Of a stretch of DNA of 30,711 nucleotides, positions 28,444 through 30,711 are shown in pieces (position 1 is the first letter of the stretch; every line of letters starts with the position of its first letter). The stretch covers positions 1 to 30,711 of IMG/VR virus record IMGVR_UViG_3300025162_000136; one strand, 5' to 3'. Source of the stretch: a virus. The notes under the pieces are model-generated. The model did no database searches and was not told where the DNA came from. It saw nothing but the letters and a program-made list of their open reading frames with translations. A program made the translations under genes and the position numbers.

Positions 28444-29421
28444 ATGAGCCTTTACGCCAAACTCCAGTTCGCCGTGGCCTCGAATAATCACGACGCCAAC
28501 ACGCTGGAATCGTATTGGGCGGCCTGCAAAAAGTTCTATGCGTTCTGCGGCAAACCCGCCAGCCAGTGGACCGGGCCGGAGGTGGAGCGGTGGCTGGTGA
28601 GCCTGCACGATCAAAACTATTCCCGGTCGTCGCGTAAGAATGCGTTGTGCGCGATGGCCTACGTTTTTAAGCACGTTTTAAAGGCCGATATGGGCCGACT
28701 AAATCTGCCTGCCATGCCGCCGGAACGGAAGCCGCTTAAGATCATTCCCACGCGCGAGGAGATTGCCCGCATTTTCGCCGGGCTGAAAGGCCAGCCGCGC
28801 CTGATCGCCGCGCTGGAATATGGAGCCGGCACCCGGATCGGCGAGACGTGCGAGCTCCGCGTCCAGGATATTGACTTCGCGGCGCTCACTGTGCGCATTC
28901 ACCAGGGGAAAGGCGACAAGGATCGCATGACGGTGCTGCCTACGATGCTGGTGCCGGCCTTGCAGCGTCACATCGCCTGGCGGAAGGCGCAGCATGACAT
29001 TGATCTGGCGCACGGCGGCGGGTTCGTGGAATTGCCCGGTCAACTGGCCAAGAAATATCCGAACGCCAAGCGCGAGCTGCGCTGGCAGTTTCTTTTCCCG
29101 TCTGCCGTGACGCGCGGCCAGTATCGCTGGCATATCACGCCCAAGGCGGTGCAGGATGCCATGCGCGAGGCCGTGAACGCCGCCGGCATCATGAAGCGGG
29201 TCACGCCGCATACCCTGCGCCACGCCTTTGCCACCCATTCCATGCGGATGGGCAATGACATCGAAACCGTGCGCGATCTGCTGGGCCATGATTCGATTGA
29301 GACGACGGCGATTTACTTGCACGCGGACGCGGCCAAAGGCTGCAGTCCGCTGGATGTGGCGATGGATCTGCCGTTGCCGGCCAAGAATCTCGCCGCGCCT
29401 AGGGCGGCGCTGCTCAAATGA
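28444..29421 (+). CDS. intI: Integron integrase (IntI-type tyrosine recombinase)
   Basis: 325 residues starting MSLYAKLQFAVASNNHD. It has a SAM-like core-binding domain (about 5-85) and a catalytic domain with GTRIGE (Arg131), a beta-hairpin Lys near 155-159, HTLRH (His256, Arg259), LLGH (His282) and the nucleophile Tyr291 in AIYLHA. The diagnostic IntI insert, absent from XerC/D, is at about 196-219: LPGQLAKKYPNA then LRWQFLFPS, followed by the attC-contacting region and C-terminal GCSPLD. It should excise and insert cassettes by cutting one strand of folded attC. Its start is 22 bases after cassette 3; its stop overlaps the next gene. It faces the same way as the cassettes. Confidence 0.9.
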   Translation: MSLYAKLQFAVASNNHDANTLESYWAACKKFYAFCGKPASQWTGPEVERWLVSLHDQNYSRSSRKNALCAMAYVFKHVLKADMGRLNLPAMPPERKPLKIIPTREEIARIFAGLKGQPRLIAALEYGAGTRIGETCELRVQDIDFAALTVRIHQGKGDKDRMTVLPTMLVPALQRHIAWRKAQHDIDLAHGGGFVELPGQLAKKYPNAKRELRWQFLFPSAVTRGQYRWHITPKAVQDAMREAVNAAGIMKRVTPHTLRHAFATHSMRMGNDIETVRDLLGHDSIETTAIYLHADAAKGCSPLDVAMDLPLPAKNLAAPRAALLK

Positions 29422-30020
29422 AAACCAAATTTCCCCGTGCTGCCGCGCTCGCCGTCGCCAAGGAATTGTGCGAATTACTGAAGCCTTTAACGGATCGTTT
29501 GGTCGTGGCCGGTTCGCTGCGCCGGCGCAAGCTGGAAGTCGGCGACGTGGAAATCCTCTTCATCCCCCAAATGGTCACGGTGCCGGATGGGTTGTTTGAT
29601 TCAAAGCAGGTGAGCCGGGTGGATGCGTTGCTGGAAGTTTTGCTGCGCCCGCCGCCCATTGTTTCAAAGCGCCTATCGGCCTCGGGTTCCACGGCGTGGG
29701 GCGCCAAGAACAAACTCGCCGTCCACGTAGCCAGCGGGATCCCGGTGGATCTGTTCACGGCCACGGCGGAGAACTGGTTCAATTACCTGGTCTGCCGGAC
29801 CGGCTCGGCGGAGAGTAATATGGCCATCTGCAACGCAGCCATCGCCAAGGGCTGGAAATGGAACCCCTACGGCGCCGGCTTCACGGATACCCACGGCAAC
29901 CTGGTGCCGGTCACCATCGAGCGCGAGGTGTTCGAATTGGTGGGCTTGAAATACCTTGAACCGTGGGAACGGAACGGCCCGCCGGCCATCGGCGCGGCCC
30001 CGGCGAACTGCCCGCGATGA
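29418..30020 (+). CDS. PolX-like nucleotidyltransferase
   Basis: 200 residues from the ATG overlapping the intI stop (ATGA). A DNA polymerase beta-like palm is visible: VVAGSLRRRKLEVGDVEILF with Asp43 and Glu45 as metal ligands (D-x-E rather than D-x-D), SGSTAWG-type residues near 90, IPVDLFTAT with Asp111, and the PolX 'TGSaesNm..c..A...GwkWnpyG.g' end. The N-terminal HhH domains and C-terminal PHP domain of cellular PolX are absent. It could fill gaps or act on ends after recombination or transposition. Coupling to intI suggests they work together; that part is inference. Confidence 0.8.
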   Translation: MKTKFPRAAALAVAKELCELLKPLTDRLVVAGSLRRRKLEVGDVEILFIPQMVTVPDGLFDSKQVSRVDALLEVLLRPPPIVSKRLSASGSTAWGAKNKLAVHVASGIPVDLFTATAENWFNYLVCRTGSAESNMAICNAAIAKGWKWNPYGAGFTDTHGNLVPVTIEREVFELVGLKYLEPWERNGPPAIGAAPANCPR

Positions 30021-30026
30021 CCCCGC

Positions 30027-30545
30027 ATGATCGGCTTAAACGACAATTATTCCGGGCGCGTCGAGGTGGACTTCACCCATCGGCAGCCATTGCTCACGGT
30101 CGGGGCCGTGGCGTGGATCGCGCGCATGGACCCTTTCCGGGTAATTCAAGCCTGCGAGGACGGCACGTTCGCGTGGGCGTTTGACCTGGCTGAGCCGTCG
30201 GCCCGCAAACGGTCGCTCCGAATCTGGCGCGGCTCGGTCTGCGAGAATCTTAAGACCATGGGCCGGTGCGGTGGCGAATCCGCCGCTGAATCAATGGTCC
30301 TGGATGACATCATCCCCGTCGGTCGCAACCCATTCAGTTCGGAGATGACGCGCCGGCTGTCGATCCATCGGACGACGCTGGCGGATTTCATTGATGCGGG
30401 ACAAGTGAAGGTGAGCGGCCCCGCGCACGCGAAGTATGGGATCGAAGCGGCCTGCAAATTGGAACGGGCGAGCCTGGTGAAATTTCTCTCTTCTCGGCGC
30501 CTCGGATTCTGCGGTGCTCGCCAGCTCGAAGCCCCATTTGCCTGA
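30027..30545 (+). CDS. Hypothetical protein preceding attC5
   Basis: 172 residues starting MIGLNDNYSGRVEVDFTHRQ, 6 bases after the nucleotidyltransferase stop. The sequence VGAVAWIARMDPFRVIQACEDGTFAWAFDLA suggests a small DNA-binding or excisionase-like fold. A second similar block (SSEMTRRLSIHRTTLADFIDAGQV) looks like a helix-turn-helix with a wing, as in MerR/Xis-type proteins. No exact family was recognised. The TGA stop falls in the putative R'' of attC5. Confidence 0.6.
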   Translation: MIGLNDNYSGRVEVDFTHRQPLLTVGAVAWIARMDPFRVIQACEDGTFAWAFDLAEPSARKRSLRIWRGSVCENLKTMGRCGGESAAESMVLDDIIPVGRNPFSSEMTRRLSIHRTTLADFIDAGQVKVSGPAHAKYGIEAACKLERASLVKFLSSRRLGFCGARQLEAPFA

Positions 30546-30664
30546 CCCATTCAAAGCTGAAGCCTCGGAAAGTGAGGTCGGAATGCGGTTTCTCTCCAGT
30601 TAAATCAAGCCTTCCAAAGCCATTTCACCTCCGTTCAAGGACAAAGCTGGTGTCCTCGTTAGGC
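30540..30664 (+). other. Probable attC5 recombination site (about 125 bp)
   Basis: R' GTTAGGC (30658-30664) is identical to that of attC3. The left core GCCTGAC (30540-30546) deviates at one base from RYYYAAC. Spacers ccatt and tcctc follow, and GAGGT near 30570 pairs with ACCTC near 30629 within a partly matching arm. Pairing is weaker than in attC1-3. The stop of the previous gene lies in R'', and a new ATG follows 3 bases after R', both usual for cassettes. Confidence 0.55.
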
Positions 30665-30667
30665 GTC

Positions 30668-30711
30668 ATGTCACACGAATATCCACATGGAGTTGGTCCG
30701 GCAGGTCGGTG
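30668..30711 (+). CDS. Start of a further cassette gene, cut by the window
   Basis: ATG at 30668, three bases after the attC5 right core, open to the end: MSHEYPHGVGPAGR. Too short to assign. It suggests that the cassette array continues to the right. Confidence 0.4.
   Translation, partial: MSHEYPHGVGPAGR

Noticed and set aside
30508-30519. Third partial copy of the late-promoter core (ATTCTGCGGTGC)
   Set aside because: Only 12 bases match. It lies inside a coding region at the end of the early/integron unit, and the TTGACC and flanks are missing.
1-30711. MuA-binding ends of the phage
   Set aside because: No terminal repeats or TG...CA boundary sets could be recognised; both ends are probably outside the window.

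Overview
The window is the central part of a Mu-like transposable phage or prophage. The + strand carries a MuA-type DDE transposase, a MuB-type ATPase, GemA/gp16 and Gam. The - strand carries a full Mu-type head module: gp27/gp28 terminase, gp29 portal, gp30/F, G, I protease/scaffold, major capsid protein and gp36. The host is not named by any gene. High GC, A-rich leaders without Shine-Dalgarno sequences on many late genes, and abundant short tandem and palindromic repeats suggest an environmental lineage such as Verrucomicrobiota; that is an inference only.

Layout. Positions 1-15112 (all -) are the late operons, read right to left: lipoprotein, class-3 lipase and membrane protein in the lysis position, then terminase, portal, F, G, a hairpin, gene I, major capsid, a head protein, an FkbM methyltransferase-glycosyltransferase fusion, gp36/gp37-like connector genes and two exported proteins. 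A 42-bp element occurs twice, before the lysis block (15307-15348) and before gene I (6436-6477). These are the positions of the Mu late promoters Plys and PI. Positions 15455-16834 hold a Sel1-repeat protein and a divergent pair of ribbon-helix-helix regulators around a perfect 25-bp palindrome, the likely lysogeny switch. Positions 16831-27127 (+) are the early operon: a winged-helix protein, small unknowns, transposase, ATPase, ParB-like protein, GemA, transglycosylase, Gam and ASCH protein.

The most unusual part is 27097-30711. The early operon runs straight into an integron. Three well-formed attC sites (27097-27203, 27420-27542, 28043-28141) bound small gene cassettes, one encoding an orphan adenine methyltransferase. 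A truncated attC follows, then an integron integrase (IntI, with the IntI-specific insert), a PolX-like nucleotidyltransferase, an unknown protein, another probable attC (30540-30664) and the start of a further gene. Cassettes and intI all point in the early-transcription direction. The phage therefore appears to own a cassette-capturing platform whose cargo is read from its early operon.

Also notable: several strong hairpins between late genes, including a predicted three-way junction at 3754-3841; heptanucleotide arrays directly upstream of many start codons; two early genes that end in an identical palindrome with the stop codon at its centre; and dispersed repeats that have become in-frame protein linkers.
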